Shown: positions 1 to 10,078, numbered from the stretch's first letter. The stretch is DNA of 25,175 bases from CAZKUN01 sp964555935 (GCA_964555935.1 CAZKUN010000131.1:1-25175); one strand, 5' to 3'. Program-made: numbers and translations. The notes: generated by a model from the letters alone, not told the origin.

Positions 1-1
1 T

Positions 2-328
2 TACCACATCACGATCACCATGGCCAAGGGGTCGCCGCTCGCGGGGGACGCTGAGGCCGATCTCACCTACCTCAACGGCTACCAAGATGCCCGGCGCCGA
101 GCCGATCAGGGCGACACCAGTATCGCGATCGGCCTGTATGAGGATCTGCTGAAACTCCGCCCGAACGACATCTTCGCACATCTGAACATCGCCGAACTCT
201 ATGCGGCCGGCACCGACGCCGACGTCAAGCGAGCGCGAGCACACTACCGCGCGGCGGTTGCCATTGGTAAACCCAGCAGCGTTGCGGATCAGGCCACCCA
301 GGCGCTTGACGAGCTGGAGGCTCTGTAG
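2..328 (+). CDS. TPR-repeat protein, C-terminal part (gene begins upstream of the window)
   Basis: The reading frame is open from base 2, so the ATG at 20 is probably internal and the 5' end of the gene is missing. About 108 residues are visible. They form paired amphipathic helices typical of tetratricopeptide repeats: a helix ending YQDARRRADQGD, then a canonical repeat with AIGLYEDLLKLRPND followed by IFAHLNIAELYAAG, then a partial repeat (VKRARAHYRAAVAIG). The protein ends QALDELEAL at a TAG. TPRs are protein-protein interaction scaffolds; the partner and cellular location cannot be read from this fragment. The gene converges with hppA and is followed by a hairpin-repeat array and a terminator. 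That it is a TPR is fairly sure; its function is unknown. Confidence 0.7.
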   Translation, partial: YHITITMAKGSPLAGDAEADLTYLNGYQDARRRADQGDTSIAIGLYEDLLKLRPNDIFAHLNIAELYAAGTDADVKRARAHYRAAVAIGKPSSVADQATQALDELEAL

Positions 329-334
329 ACCCGA

Positions 335-529
335 CCTACGAAGGCACGGCGCCAAGAGGGCGCTTGGCGGTGCGAAGGCAACGGCGTCGAAGCTAGAGCT
401 TCGACCTACGAGGGCAACGGCGACAGGCGAGGACGCCTGTCCTACGAAGGCACGGCGGCAAGAGGGCGCTGGGCCTTACGAAGGCAACGGCGTCGAAGCT
501 AGAGCTTCGACCTACGAAGGCAACTGCAG
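335..529. repeat. Array of hairpin repeats joined by conserved CCTACGAAGGCAACGGCG linkers
   Basis: Six copies of a 17-19 nt linker close to CCTACGAAGGCAACGGCG start at 335, 369, 405, 441, 475 and 511, a period of 34-36 bp. Each pair of linkers encloses an 18-nt-class inverted repeat. Stem A is at 351-368 (6 bp, GCCAAG/CTTGGC). Stem B is at 387-404 (8 bp, TCGAAGCT/AGCTTCGA). Stem C is at 423-440 (7 bp, ACAGGCG/CGCCTGT). A degenerate A copy is at 458-474, and an exact second copy of B is at 493-510. The A-B order recurs at an offset of exactly 106 bp, so a multi-hairpin block was duplicated. It is non-coding, between convergent genes. A related copy lies at 18901-18926. I do not recognise a named family; it is not CRISPR because the conserved part is the non-palindromic linker. 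Confidence 0.85.
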
Positions 530-546
530 ACGGCGTCGGATCAGGA

Positions 547-561
547 GGCGCAGCTTGCGCC
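547..561. repeat. Small hairpin GGCGCA-GCT-TGCGCC after the array
   Basis: A perfect 6-bp inverted repeat with a 3-nt loop is followed by CTATAG. It sits 18 bp beyond the last array linker. It may be a diverged member of the same hairpin family or simply an independent stem. No function can be assigned. Confidence 0.4.
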
Positions 562-573
562 CTATAGCAAGGG

Positions 574-610
574 AAGAGCCGGGCGCCCTATACCCGGGCG
601 CCCGGCTCTT
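574..610. terminator. Strong hairpin terminator between convergent genes
   Basis: A perfect 15-bp stem (574-588 with 596-610, beginning AAGAGCCGGG) has a 7-nt loop. On the + strand it is followed by a short T-containing tail (CTTGTTTCG). It lies between the end of the + strand TPR gene and the end of hppA on the - strand, so it probably stops transcription from both sides. The U-tract is weak, so efficiency is uncertain. Confidence 0.75.
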
Positions 611-632
611 GTTTCGTCTGAGGTAGAGCGCG

Positions 633-2915
<2,283 letters not shown>

Positions 2916-2961
2916 CTTGAATTCCTCCTACGTTCGTCTATCCAGTCAAACTGACCAGGTG

Positions 2962-2976
2962 GTCCCCTGAGGGGAC
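2962..2976 (-). other. Short hairpin in the uppP-hppA gap
   Basis: GTCCCC and GGGGAC form a 6-bp stem around a 3-nt loop, between the uppP stop and the hppA ribosome binding site. There is no U-run. It could be a weak attenuator or an RNA processing or stability element in a shared transcript, or chance. Confidence 0.3.
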
Positions 2977-2982
2977 AAGGCA

Positions 2983-3828
2983 TTAGGCCGGCGGCGAGCC
3001 GACCACTAGACACAGCGAGCCAACGAGCGCACAGTATACGCTAAACCAAACGAGTTTACCACGCCTAACGGCTCGAAAAACCAAGACAATCGCGACCCAG
3101 GTCGAGAGCGCCGCCGCGATCGCGCCGATCAGATAAGGGAAGACGTCGACATCTCCAAAGCCGTTCCTGGCGGCCTTGAGGCCCTCGTAGAGGCCCCCGC
3201 CAAAGATCACGGGGATGCTCATCAGGAACGCGAAGCGAACCGATGTCACCGGAGTCAGGCCTCGAACGAGGCCGGCGCCAATGGTGGCTCCGGAACGCGA
3301 AATCCCAGGAAACAGCGCGAACGCTTGGGCAAGGCCCACAAGCAGCGCGTCAATCCAGGTCACGATTCGTCGCCCCGACCGGTCCGCAGTCCTCTGCTTC
3401 GATGAACGTTCAGACGCCCAGAGGATGATCGCGGTGATGATCAGGAAGCCACCGACCGCCTGGATATCCCCAAACGTGCGCTCAACCACATCCTCAAACA
3501 GGACGGCCGCCACAACAGCCGGCGCCATCGATAGAATGATCATCCATGTGAAGCGCGTCTGCTCGATCGCATCTTCGGCCTCGACATCGCTCGGCGCGTT
3601 GCCCCGGATCCGCCGCCAAATCCCGCGGAGAATCCGCATGATCCGGTTGCGGAAGTAGACCAACACAGCGCACAGCGTGCCGATGTGGACCGCGACAGCG
3701 AAACCGATCGGCGTATCGTCCCAGCCGAACAGCCGTGGCACGATGGCCAGGTGCCCAGAGCTTGATACGGGTAGCAGTTCGGTCAGCCCCTGGACGATCC
3801 CCAGGACAGTCGCTTGCAGGAGCGTCAT
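2983..3828 (-). CDS. uppP: Undecaprenyl-diphosphatase (UppP/BacA family)
   Basis: The product is a 281-residue polytopic membrane enzyme that dephosphorylates undecaprenyl pyrophosphate to undecaprenyl phosphate. This recycles the lipid carrier for peptidoglycan and other glycans, and bacitracin resistance is the classic phenotype. Both signatures are present: QGLTELLPVSSSGH (residues 13-26, with the catalytic Glu17 region and the SSSGH loop) and PGISRSG (174-180). Length is normal. The ATG at 3826-3828 overlaps the stop of the upstream PerM-family gene by 4 bp (ATGA), so the two are probably translationally coupled. Its position downstream of wecB and wecA fits a shared job in lipid-linked glycan turnover. 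Confidence 0.95.
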   Translation of the reverse strand: MTLLQATVLGIVQGLTELLPVSSSGHLAIVPRLFGWDDTPIGFAVAVHIGTLCAVLVYFRNRIMRILRGIWRRIRGNAPSDVEAEDAIEQTRFTWMIILSMAPAVVAAVLFEDVVERTFGDIQAVGGFLIITAIILWASERSSKQRTADRSGRRIVTWIDALLVGLAQAFALFPGISRSGATIGAGLVRGLTPVTSVRFAFLMSIPVIFGGGLYEGLKAARNGFGDVDVFPYLIGAIAAALSTWVAIVLVFRAVRRGKLVWFSVYCALVGSLCLVVGSPPA

Positions 3829-4985
3829 GCGGCGTCGGCCTCCGGCGGCTCAACGGCCGCCCGCCAGTGGAGGTAGGCGATCCTCAACACCGCCACGATG
3901 GGAACCGCGACGAACATGCCCAGAATGCCAAAGAACTCCCCGCCGGCCAGCAGCGCCACGATGATGATGACGGGATGCAGGTCAGCGTGGTGCCCGAGCA
4001 CCTTGGGCATGACGATCTTGCTCTCGAGAAACTGCATGATGGAGAAGATGATCGCCGCGATGGCGGCAGCCCGGAAGTCGACCTGGATCCACGTAATCGC
4101 CACGATGACCGCGCCGCCGATGATGGGACCAATCACTGGAATCGCCCGCGAGATTCCGGCAATGAGCGCGAGCGTCAGGAAGACGGGTACGTCCAGCATC
4201 CACAGTGCGAAGGCGGTTATGACCGCGGCCAGGAGGCACAGGATTATCTGACCTCGGATATACGAGTGCAAGGTCAAATTCATCTCGTCCATGAGCTTCG
4301 ATCCCCGCTCGCGGTGCTTCCGGGGGAGGATGGCCAACGTCCCGCTACGCAGGCGCTCGGAATCGGTGATGAAGTAGAACGCCAGCACGGGAACGAGGAA
4401 TGCCTCAACGATCGACCACACGTGCCAGACGGCGCCGACCGCGATATTGCCCGCGGTGTCGAGAACGCTGCTGGCGATGCCCGTCACTCGCTCGTTGATG
4501 ACCGCGGCTACTTCCTCGGGCACGGCCATAGCGTAGCTCTGCATCAGGGCTTCAATGTTCTTCGGCGCTTCTTTCAGCCACTCGACGACCGAGGCGTTCA
4601 GGCCGCTGACCTGAGACACGAGCGGCTCGCCTATTACCACCGTCATCAGCGCCAGCACCGCGCTGAGCAGTATGAACACGGTGAGCGTCGACACCATGCG
4701 CCCTGCGCGGGTGGCGCACAACGGGGTAACGCGCCCCATGGTGTTGCAGATCGGCGTGACGACATAGGCCAGGACTCCGGCCAGGATCAACGTCGCGCAG
4801 ACGGATCCGAGCCTCGAGACCACGTAGACGAAGGTCGGCGTGCCTTGCCATATCAGATACACGACGAGCGCAACCACGAAGGCCCCAATGGCCAACTGGC
4901 GTCCCGTCCATGGTTCGACGACCAGACTCCGGCTGCGGCGGGGTCGGGGCGCGTCTTGATCGTGGTCGTTGTTGTCTGTGGTCAT
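3825..4985 (-). CDS. AI-2E/PerM family transporter-like membrane protein
   Basis: The product is about 386 residues from the chosen ATG (4983-4985). It has a short charged N-terminus (MTTDNNDHDQD...), paired N-terminal membrane helices, a central soluble stretch (VSQVSGLNASVVEWLKEAP) and the C-terminal membrane block typical of the family. That block contains LALIAGISRAIPVIGPIIGG and a G-rich end (LLAGGEFFGILGMFVAVPIVAVLR). Family members have been linked to autoinducer-2 export, Na+/H+ antiport or permease roles, and the substrate is generally unknown. An upstream in-frame start would overlap wecB by over 80 bp, so the internal ATG is preferred, although no clear ribosome binding site precedes it. 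Its 4-bp overlap with uppP and its neighbours hint at an envelope or lipid-carrier role; that is inference. Confidence 0.85.
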   Translation of the reverse strand: MTTDNNDHDQDAPRPRRSRSLVVEPWTGRQLAIGAFVVALVVYLIWQGTPTFVYVVSRLGSVCATLILAGVLAYVVTPICNTMGRVTPLCATRAGRMVSTLTVFILLSAVLALMTVVIGEPLVSQVSGLNASVVEWLKEAPKNIEALMQSYAMAVPEEVAAVINERVTGIASSVLDTAGNIAVGAVWHVWSIVEAFLVPVLAFYFITDSERLRSGTLAILPRKHRERGSKLMDEMNLTLHSYIRGQIILCLLAAVITAFALWMLDVPVFLTLALIAGISRAIPVIGPIIGGAVIVAITWIQVDFRAAAIAAIIFSIMQFLESKIVMPKVLGHHADLHPVIIIVALLAGGEFFGILGMFVAVPIVAVLRIAYLHWRAAVEPPEADAA

Positions 4986-5017
4986 TTGGGTGGTTCCATG
5001 CTCTACACGAGCTATGC

Positions 5018-6187
5018 TTACGTTGCCTGACGCCAGTCGTAATCCGGCGGCCTGTCTTCCCGCAGTCCAAAGAAGTGCTCGATGGCGTGCAAGGTCCGCC
5101 ACGAGGCCATTCCGTCGCCGTAGGGATTCGCGCCCGTCGCCATCTCTTCGAAGGCGGACGGGTTGTCAAACAGCTCCGAGGCCGCGTTGACGATGCTGTC
5201 GGTATCCGTGCCCACCAATTGAGCCACGCCGGCTTCGATCCCCTCGGGGCGCTCGGTTGAATCTCGCGCCACGAGCGTGGGGATTCCGAGCCCCGGCGCC
5301 TCTTCCTGAATTCCACCGGAGTCGGTGATGATCAGATCGGCGCACTGCATCAATGCCACGAAGACGAGGTAATCAGGCGGCTCGCACAGGTGGACTCTGG
5401 GAATCCCACCCAGGAGTTCCTGGGCGGCAGTGCGGACCTTGGGATTGGGATGCATCGGGAAGACGAGGTTCATGCGCGGATAGCGCTCGAGCAACTCCAG
5501 CAGCGCGTGGCACACGCTCGTAAACCGAACCCCGAGGTTCTCCCGCCGGTGGATCGTCGTCAGGATGGTTCGGCCATCGAGATCCTCGACCCATGAATAG
5601 GGCGTGTCGGCCAAACTCGGCGTCCGATCTCTCACGAGGTTGAGCGCATCAACGATCGTGTTGCCAGTCACGAAGATCGACATTGGGTCGATCCCCTCGC
5701 CCTGGAGGTTGTGTCTCGAGCGCCGGGTCGGCGCCAGATGGACGTCGGCGATCTGCGAGGTCAGGCGCCGGTTGATCTCCTCGGGGAAAGGCGAGTACTT
5801 GTCGTTCGTGCGCAGCCCGGCCTCGAGGTGCGCCACCGGGATCTGCTCGTAGAAGGCGGCGAGCGCCGCGCAGAAGGTCGTCGAAGTGTCTCCCTGGGCG
5901 AGGACCATGTCCGGCGCTTCCTCGCGGAAGGCGTCCTGAAGCGCAGGCACGAGCGCGCCCGTGAGCGACCCGGGCGTTTGCCCGGCGGTCATCACGTCGA
6001 GGTCGCGGGTCGGGACAATGTCGAAGACGCCGAGCATCTGATCCAGCAACTCGCGGTGCTGCCCGGACACGATGACGATCGGGCGGAAGCGAGAGTCTTC
6101 CGATGTCAGCGCTCGGTAGACTGGGCCCATCTTGATCGCTTCCGGCCGCGTGCCGAAAACGAGGGCGATCGATCGGTCTGGACTCAT
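5018..6187 (-). CDS. wecB: UDP-N-acetylglucosamine 2-epimerase (non-hydrolysing)
   Basis: The product is a 389-residue cytoplasmic enzyme of the GT-B fold that interconverts UDP-GlcNAc and UDP-ManNAc, the precursor for ManNAc-containing surface glycans. Motifs in order: FGTRPEAIK (11-19), SGQH (41-44), LAQGDTSTTF with Asp100, HLEAGLRT with Glu122, FPEEINRR, TGNTIVDA, TIHRREN with His213 (the E. coli enzyme also uses His213), FPMHPNP and DSGGIQEEAP. The start is ATG 6185-6187, with AAGGA about 9 nt upstream; a longer in-frame start would add 13 residues that do not look like family sequence. It follows the wecA-like gene by 57 bp and precedes the PerM-like gene by about 30 bp. Confidence 0.96.
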   Translation of the reverse strand: MSPDRSIALVFGTRPEAIKMGPVYRALTSEDSRFRPIVIVSGQHRELLDQMLGVFDIVPTRDLDVMTAGQTPGSLTGALVPALQDAFREEAPDMVLAQGDTSTTFCAALAAFYEQIPVAHLEAGLRTNDKYSPFPEEINRRLTSQIADVHLAPTRRSRHNLQGEGIDPMSIFVTGNTIVDALNLVRDRTPSLADTPYSWVEDLDGRTILTTIHRRENLGVRFTSVCHALLELLERYPRMNLVFPMHPNPKVRTAAQELLGGIPRVHLCEPPDYLVFVALMQCADLIITDSGGIQEEAPGLGIPTLVARDSTERPEGIEAGVAQLVGTDTDSIVNAASELFDNPSAFEEMATGANPYGDGMASWRTLHAIEHFFGLREDRPPDYDWRQAT

Positions 6188-6244
6188 TGGACCCCATCCT
6201 TGACGCCGGCACAATCGCGAGCGCATTAGCCCGCGCCAGCTAAC

Positions 6245-7189
6245 CTATCGCAGAAGGTACATCGCAACCACGCCGAGGAGAGCGGTCGCCATCCACAGGA
6301 CCAGGACTACAACGTCCTCGCTCCACCCACGGCCCAGCAAGCGGTGATGAACGTGCCCGCGGTCGCCGATGTGCACGGGCTTTCCGCTCAACAGCCGTTT
6401 TGTCATCGTCGACAGCACATCATAGATCGGCACGCCAAGGACCACGACAGGCGCGAGCATGGCAACCGCCGCCCCCTTTAGGGGGGTGCCCATTACCGCC
6501 ATGCATGCCAGAATTAGCCCCAGGAACATTGCGCCGGCGTCGCCCATGAAGATGCGGGCGGGCTTGACATTGTACCGCACGAACCCCACGCTCGCGCCAC
6601 AGAGGGCCGCTCCCATGCAGGCCACGTTCGGCGAGTCCATATGAAACGCCAGGACCGTCAGCGGGACGGCTGCGATTGCCGCCGTTCCCGCGGCCAACCC
6701 ATCCATACCATCAAGCCAGTTGAGCGCGTTGACGATGACCGCAATCCACAGCACGGTTAGCGGCAACGACCAAACGCCGAGAGCCACATAGTGAGGGCCC
6801 TCCGAGCCGAAGGGCCACGTGACGCCCTCGATCCTGATCCCGCCAAGCCACCATAGTCCGGCCGCCAATCCGAAATGCACGACCAGTCGCAGTATCGGGG
6901 ACAGGCCACGCGCATCATCGATAACCGACACGATCAGCAGCACGGAAGACGCGACGAACAACGCCAGCATCGGGCGCGGCAGTGGCCATGTGGTTGCCGC
7001 CACTGCGATCCAGAACCCGATGAAGATGGCTATCCCACCGCACGACGGTGTCGGTCGCTCGTGGGCGCGGCGCTCGTCGGGCTCGTCGACCGCGCCGATC
7101 CGCGCCGCGAACCATCCCGCGACGGGCGTCAAAACTAGAGACACCGCGGCGGCGCCGACGGCTCCGAGGATGAGCGTGGGTCCGCTCAA
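6245..7189 (-). CDS. Undecaprenyl-phosphate sugar-1-phosphate transferase (WecA/TagO/MraY family)
   Basis: The product is a 314-residue multi-pass membrane enzyme that transfers a HexNAc-1-phosphate, probably GlcNAc-1-P, from a UDP-sugar to undecaprenyl phosphate. This is the first lipid-linked step of a surface glycan. Visible motifs are DEPDERRAHERPTP (35-48), the Mg-binding DD (91-92), NALNWLDGMDG (154-164), FMGDAG (214-219) and the cytosolic HIGDRGHVHHRL loop (273-284). That last loop is typical of GlcNAc-type (WecA/TagO) members rather than MraY. Translation appears to start at TTG 7187-7189, which overlaps the preceding TGA stop; GAGGAGG lies about 10 nt upstream and supports it. The neighbouring wecB, which makes UDP-ManNAc, suggests a ManNAc-GlcNAc linkage unit as in wall teichoic acid or ECA-like polymers; that is inference. 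Confidence 0.93.
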   Translation of the reverse strand: MSGPTLILGAVGAAAVSLVLTPVAGWFAARIGAVDEPDERRAHERPTPSCGGIAIFIGFWIAVAATTWPLPRPMLALFVASSVLLIVSVIDDARGLSPILRLVVHFGLAAGLWWLGGIRIEGVTWPFGSEGPHYVALGVWSLPLTVLWIAVIVNALNWLDGMDGLAAGTAAIAAVPLTVLAFHMDSPNVACMGAALCGASVGFVRYNVKPARIFMGDAGAMFLGLILACMAVMGTPLKGAAVAMLAPVVVLGVPIYDVLSTMTKRLLSGKPVHIGDRGHVHHRLLGRGWSEDVVVLVLWMATALLGVVAMYLLR

Positions 7190-7683
7190 GCGCCATCAGC
7201 CTCCTCGTGAGCACCACACCGCACTACTTCAATTTCCGCTTCATTGAGCATCTCAAGCGCCATCGGGTCCGGGTACTCCCCGCGGTAAACCACGCGCTTG
7301 ATCCCGGCGTTAATCAGCATCTTCGCGCAGAGCACGCACGGCTGGTTGGTGATGTAGACGCTCCCGCCCTCGGTTGACACGCCGTGCAGCGCGGCCTGTA
7401 TGATGGCGTTCTGCTCGGCGTGGAGCGCCCGACACAGCTCCTGCCTCTGGCCCGACGGAATGCCCAACTTCTCCCGGTGGCATCCGCCCATTTCGGCGCA
7501 GTGCCTGAGCCCGCGCGGCGGGCCGTTGTAGCCGGTCGTGAGGATCCGCCGTTCCTTCACCAGTATCGCGCCGATGCGGCGGCGCAGACAGGTGGAGCGC
7601 TTCGCGACGACGGCGCAGATCTCGAGGAAATACTCGTCCCATGACGGGCGCTGCCCGAGGGGGTCATCTTGTGGCCGACTCAT
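7186..7683 (-). CDS. comEB: dCMP deaminase (ComEB-type zinc deaminase)
   Basis: The product is a 165-residue cytidine/deoxycytidylate deaminase family member. It is predicted to convert dCMP to dUMP for thymidylate synthesis in the cytoplasm. The catalytic zinc site is complete: HAE (His88, Glu90) and PCVLC (Cys116, Cys119). GYNGPPRG (51-58) matches the dCMP-deaminase substrate loop, and the Cys/His-bearing insert (HCAEMGGCHREK) that binds a second structural zinc in many members is present. It starts at ATG 7681-7683, 5 bp after the rpiB stop, and overlaps the next gene by 3 bp, so it is an internal operon gene. The name ComEB follows the Bacillus homologue and does not imply competence here. 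Confidence 0.93.
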   Translation of the reverse strand: MSRPQDDPLGQRPSWDEYFLEICAVVAKRSTCLRRRIGAILVKERRILTTGYNGPPRGLRHCAEMGGCHREKLGIPSGQRQELCRALHAEQNAIIQAALHGVSTEGGSVYITNQPCVLCAKMLINAGIKRVVYRGEYPDPMALEMLNEAEIEVVRCGAHEEADGA

Positions 7684-7688
7684 GCTGC

Positions 7689-8132
7689 TCAGTCCTGCTC
7701 TAGCGCTGTGATCTTGGCCCGACGACGCACGTACCTGTCCTTGTCGCTCGCGTCTGTTCCAAGGAAGGCCCGGATGATCTCGATGGCGATCTCCGGTCCG
7801 ACCGTGCGGCCGCCGATAGCTACAATATTCGCCGCGTTGTGCTCGCGAGCCATGCGAGCCGAGTATGCTTCAGAAACGTTAGCTGCGTATGCGCCGCTCA
7901 CTTTGTTCGCGGCCAGCACCATGCCGATGCCGGTCCCGCAGGCGAGGATCCCCAGGTCTGCTTCGTTAGCCGCGACCGCCCGCGCGACTGCTATCGCGTA
8001 ATCGGGGTGGTCAACGCTCTCGGACGTGCCGGGTCCCAGGTCAACAATCTCGTGCCCATCATCGGCGAGAACATCGAGAATTGTCTCGCGCAAGGTCCAG
8101 CCGCCGTGATCGAAGCCTACAGCAACTCGCAT
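7689..8132 (-). CDS. rpiB: Ribose-5-phosphate isomerase B
   Basis: The product is a 147-residue RpiB/LacA/LacB family sugar-phosphate isomerase that interconverts ribose-5-phosphate and ribulose-5-phosphate in the pentose phosphate pathway. Key residues are Asp8-His9 in GFDHGG, catalytic Cys65 in ACGTGIGM and His98 in AREHN, all at standard positions. The ATG at 8130-8132 is chosen because GGAGG sits 6 nt upstream and the family begins exactly here (MRVAVGFDHGG). A longer frame exists upstream but has no family sequence. It is the first gene of the run that continues to hppA and starts about 60 bp after the palindrome at 8192-8217. Confidence 0.95.
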   Translation of the reverse strand: MRVAVGFDHGGWTLRETILDVLADDGHEIVDLGPGTSESVDHPDYAIAVARAVAANEADLGILACGTGIGMVLAANKVSGAYAANVSEAYSARMAREHNAANIVAIGGRTVGPEIAIEIIRAFLGTDASDKDRYVRRRAKITALEQD

Positions 8133-8191
8133 CCCGGGCCTCCAAGCAAGCGTGATCGGAGGGTTGGCGCCATTGACCGCGTGCAAATGTG

Positions 8192-8217
8192 TCGCGCGGG
8201 CCCATGGGCCCGCGCGA
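8192..8217 (-). terminator. 26-bp perfect palindrome, probable terminator of the histidine kinase gene
   Basis: The palindrome is perfect across 26 bp, centred on GCCCATGGGC, and lies about 40 bp past the kinase stop and 60 bp before rpiB. On the - strand it is followed by ACATTTGC, a poor U-tract. It could act as a terminator. Because there is no loop and no U-run, a dimeric-protein operator for the rpiB run is an alternative. Confidence 0.5.
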
Positions 8218-8255
8218 ACTCAGGATTCTCAGTGGAAACCGAAACGAGCCCTGCC

Positions 8256-10004
8256 TTAGGCCTGGGCCTTGCCGCCCTCAACCGACTCTTTCGCCAGCCG
8301 CACGCTGAACGTCGATCCACCGGGCGTGTCATCGGTGGCGACGACACTGTGCGACAGCCACACGTCGCCAGTCGTCCCGTCTTCCGTCTTGTGGGCCTGA
8401 GCCAGAGCTTTCACGAGGTAGAGACCGATGCCGGTCCCCTTGATCGACTTGTGGTCCACGTCATCGTCAACCATATGGAATCGCTCGAAGACCCTCTCTT
8501 TGTGCCGTTCCGGAACGCCAAGACCGTTGTCGGTGATGTCGAGCCGAATGGTATCGCCCTCGTCGAAACCAGCGACCCTGATCTCGCCGCCGTCGGGCGC
8601 GTACTTGATCGCGTTCCCGAGGAGGTTGTCGAGGATCTGCTCGAGCTTGTCCTGATCGCAGATAATCTCCGGGAACCCCTCGGGCATGTCCAGAACGAGC
8701 TGGTGCCGGTCGGTGTATGCCTGCTGGGCCGCCAGGATTCGGGTACAGACAGCGGGCACGTCCACATTCGAGATGTGTAGGTCGAGCGAACGGCCCGACT
8801 CGATGCGGGAGATGTTCAGAAGGTCGCTGATGAGGCGAGTCAGACGGTCACACTGCTGGTCGATGATCTCGTAGAACTCCATCCGCGTGTCGGCGTCAAA
8901 GTAGCCTTCCGCGTCGTCGACCAGCGTCGAGATGAAGCCTTTGATGGACGTGAGCGGAGTCCGGAGTTCGTGAGATACGGTGGAGACAAACGCGGTCTTC
9001 ATCCTCTCGACGTTGCGGATATCGGTGATGTCGTTGAGGATCGCAACAGCGTTCTGCACCTTGCCATTGGCGCCGCGCATGAGAGAGGCCTGCGCCTGGA
9101 AGATCCTGGGGTCGCGGTCGCCAACGGCGAACTCATTGCCAGTCTCCTCCTGACCTGCCAGCGCGTCTGCCAACACCGAAGCGATCTTCGCTTCGGGTAT
9201 GGCCTCGCGGAAAGGCCGCCCCATGAGCTCGCGGGGCTCGACGCCCAGAATCTGGGCGGCGGCGCCATTCACCAGGCGCACCTCGCCGTCACGCGTCACG
9301 ACAATCACGCCGGCTTTCAGGTGCTGAAGGGTGTCCTCCAGCTCCTCCTTCTCCTCGCTCAGCCTGATGTAGAGCTGCGCGTTGGAGACGATCGCCGCGC
9401 ACTGCTCGGCGAGCATCGTAAGGAGGCGAACGTCCTCGTCGTTGAAGTCCTGACCAAACCGCTTGTTGAAGACGTGCAGGACACCGATGGTGCGCTGCTC
9501 GACGATTTTGTCCTCGTCGTCGCGCTTCTTGATGACGAGCGGGACGCAGACGCCGTTGCGGACATTCAGGAACGCTACGTTGTCTTTGATCGTGCGATCA
9601 TCGCGGACCGCGTCGTTGAACACGACGGGGCTGCTCTCCCGGAAGACTTGACCCGTGATTCCCTGGGTAGCCTTGACGCGGAAGGACTTCACCTGTTCCG
9701 CGTTCATACCGAGGGCCGGGGGGAGGACGGTCAGCTCGCCGTCTTCGGGCGAGTACAACATGATGGCGGCTTTCTCCGCCTGACTGATCATCGCCACCTT
9801 GCGCACGAAGCGCTGCAGTGTCTCGTGCAGCTTCGGTTTTGTGACAATCACTTGGGGCATCTCAGCCATGGTCGTGGCCGTGCTGAGTTGCGCCTCCATG
9901 CCCTTGATCTTGCGCTGCAATTCCGACACTACGATCTTGTAGCGCTCAAGGTCCTTGCGCAGATCCATGGGCATCTCATCTGGGGTCCGTGTATCTTCAG
10001 CCAT
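8256..10004 (-). CDS. Soluble GAF-PAS sensor histidine kinase, orphan
   Basis: The product is about 582 residues from ATG 10002-10004; a GTG 7 codons upstream is the alternative start. GGGAGG lies 13 nt before the ATG, which is long, so the start is uncertain. Order (GTG numbering): coiled coil 20-48, GAF domain about 65-218, linker coil 219-235, PAS about 236-340, HisKA with phospho-acceptor His352 in VSHELRTPLTSIKGF, and HATPase with LLGNAIKYAPDGG (N box), DNGLGVP (G1) and GTGIGLYLVKAL (G2). No transmembrane helix or signal peptide is present, so sensing is cytoplasmic. The signal cannot be told. No response regulator is encoded in the window. It is transcribed alone between two hairpins. 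Confidence 0.93.
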   Translation of the reverse strand: MAEDTRTPDEMPMDLRKDLERYKIVVSELQRKIKGMEAQLSTATTMAEMPQVIVTKPKLHETLQRFVRKVAMISQAEKAAIMLYSPEDGELTVLPPALGMNAEQVKSFRVKATQGITGQVFRESSPVVFNDAVRDDRTIKDNVAFLNVRNGVCVPLVIKKRDDEDKIVEQRTIGVLHVFNKRFGQDFNDEDVRLLTMLAEQCAAIVSNAQLYIRLSEEKEELEDTLQHLKAGVIVVTRDGEVRLVNGAAAQILGVEPRELMGRPFREAIPEAKIASVLADALAGQEETGNEFAVGDRDPRIFQAQASLMRGANGKVQNAVAILNDITDIRNVERMKTAFVSTVSHELRTPLTSIKGFISTLVDDAEGYFDADTRMEFYEIIDQQCDRLTRLISDLLNISRIESGRSLDLHISNVDVPAVCTRILAAQQAYTDRHQLVLDMPEGFPEIICDQDKLEQILDNLLGNAIKYAPDGGEIRVAGFDEGDTIRLDITDNGLGVPERHKERVFERFHMVDDDVDHKSIKGTGIGLYLVKALAQAHKTEDGTTGDVWLSHSVVATDDTPGGSTFSVRLAKESVEGGKAQA

Positions 10005-10078
10005 CGCGCCGAATCGGCCTCCCACTGTCGCTCTCAGGCATCGTTACAATAAAAACGCAGTTTCAAACGCGAGCGATT

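Noticed and set aside
335..529. Possible CRISPR array
   Set aside because: The period is 34-36 bp, but the variable parts are palindromes that recur (A and B twice), not unique spacers, and no cas gene is present.
201..626. 141-codon frame crossing the hairpin array
   Set aside because: It overlaps the TPR gene end, the array and the terminator; its Arg-rich product is repeat translation.
3735..5030. Long open frame (431 codons) on the + strand opposite the PerM-like gene
   Set aside because: Rich in Asp/Arg/His/Gly with no domain; a shadow of the real - strand gene caused by GC-rich codon use. The - strand frame has membrane helices and family motifs.
5018..5102. N-terminal extension of the PerM-like gene to base 5102
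   Set aside because: It would overlap wecB by 85 bp and has no family sequence; the ATG at 4985 follows the wecB stop naturally.
10038..10066. Promoter for the histidine kinase (TTGAAA at 10061-10066)
   Set aside because: No -10-like hexamer at 16-18 nt spacing; not strong enough to list as a feature.
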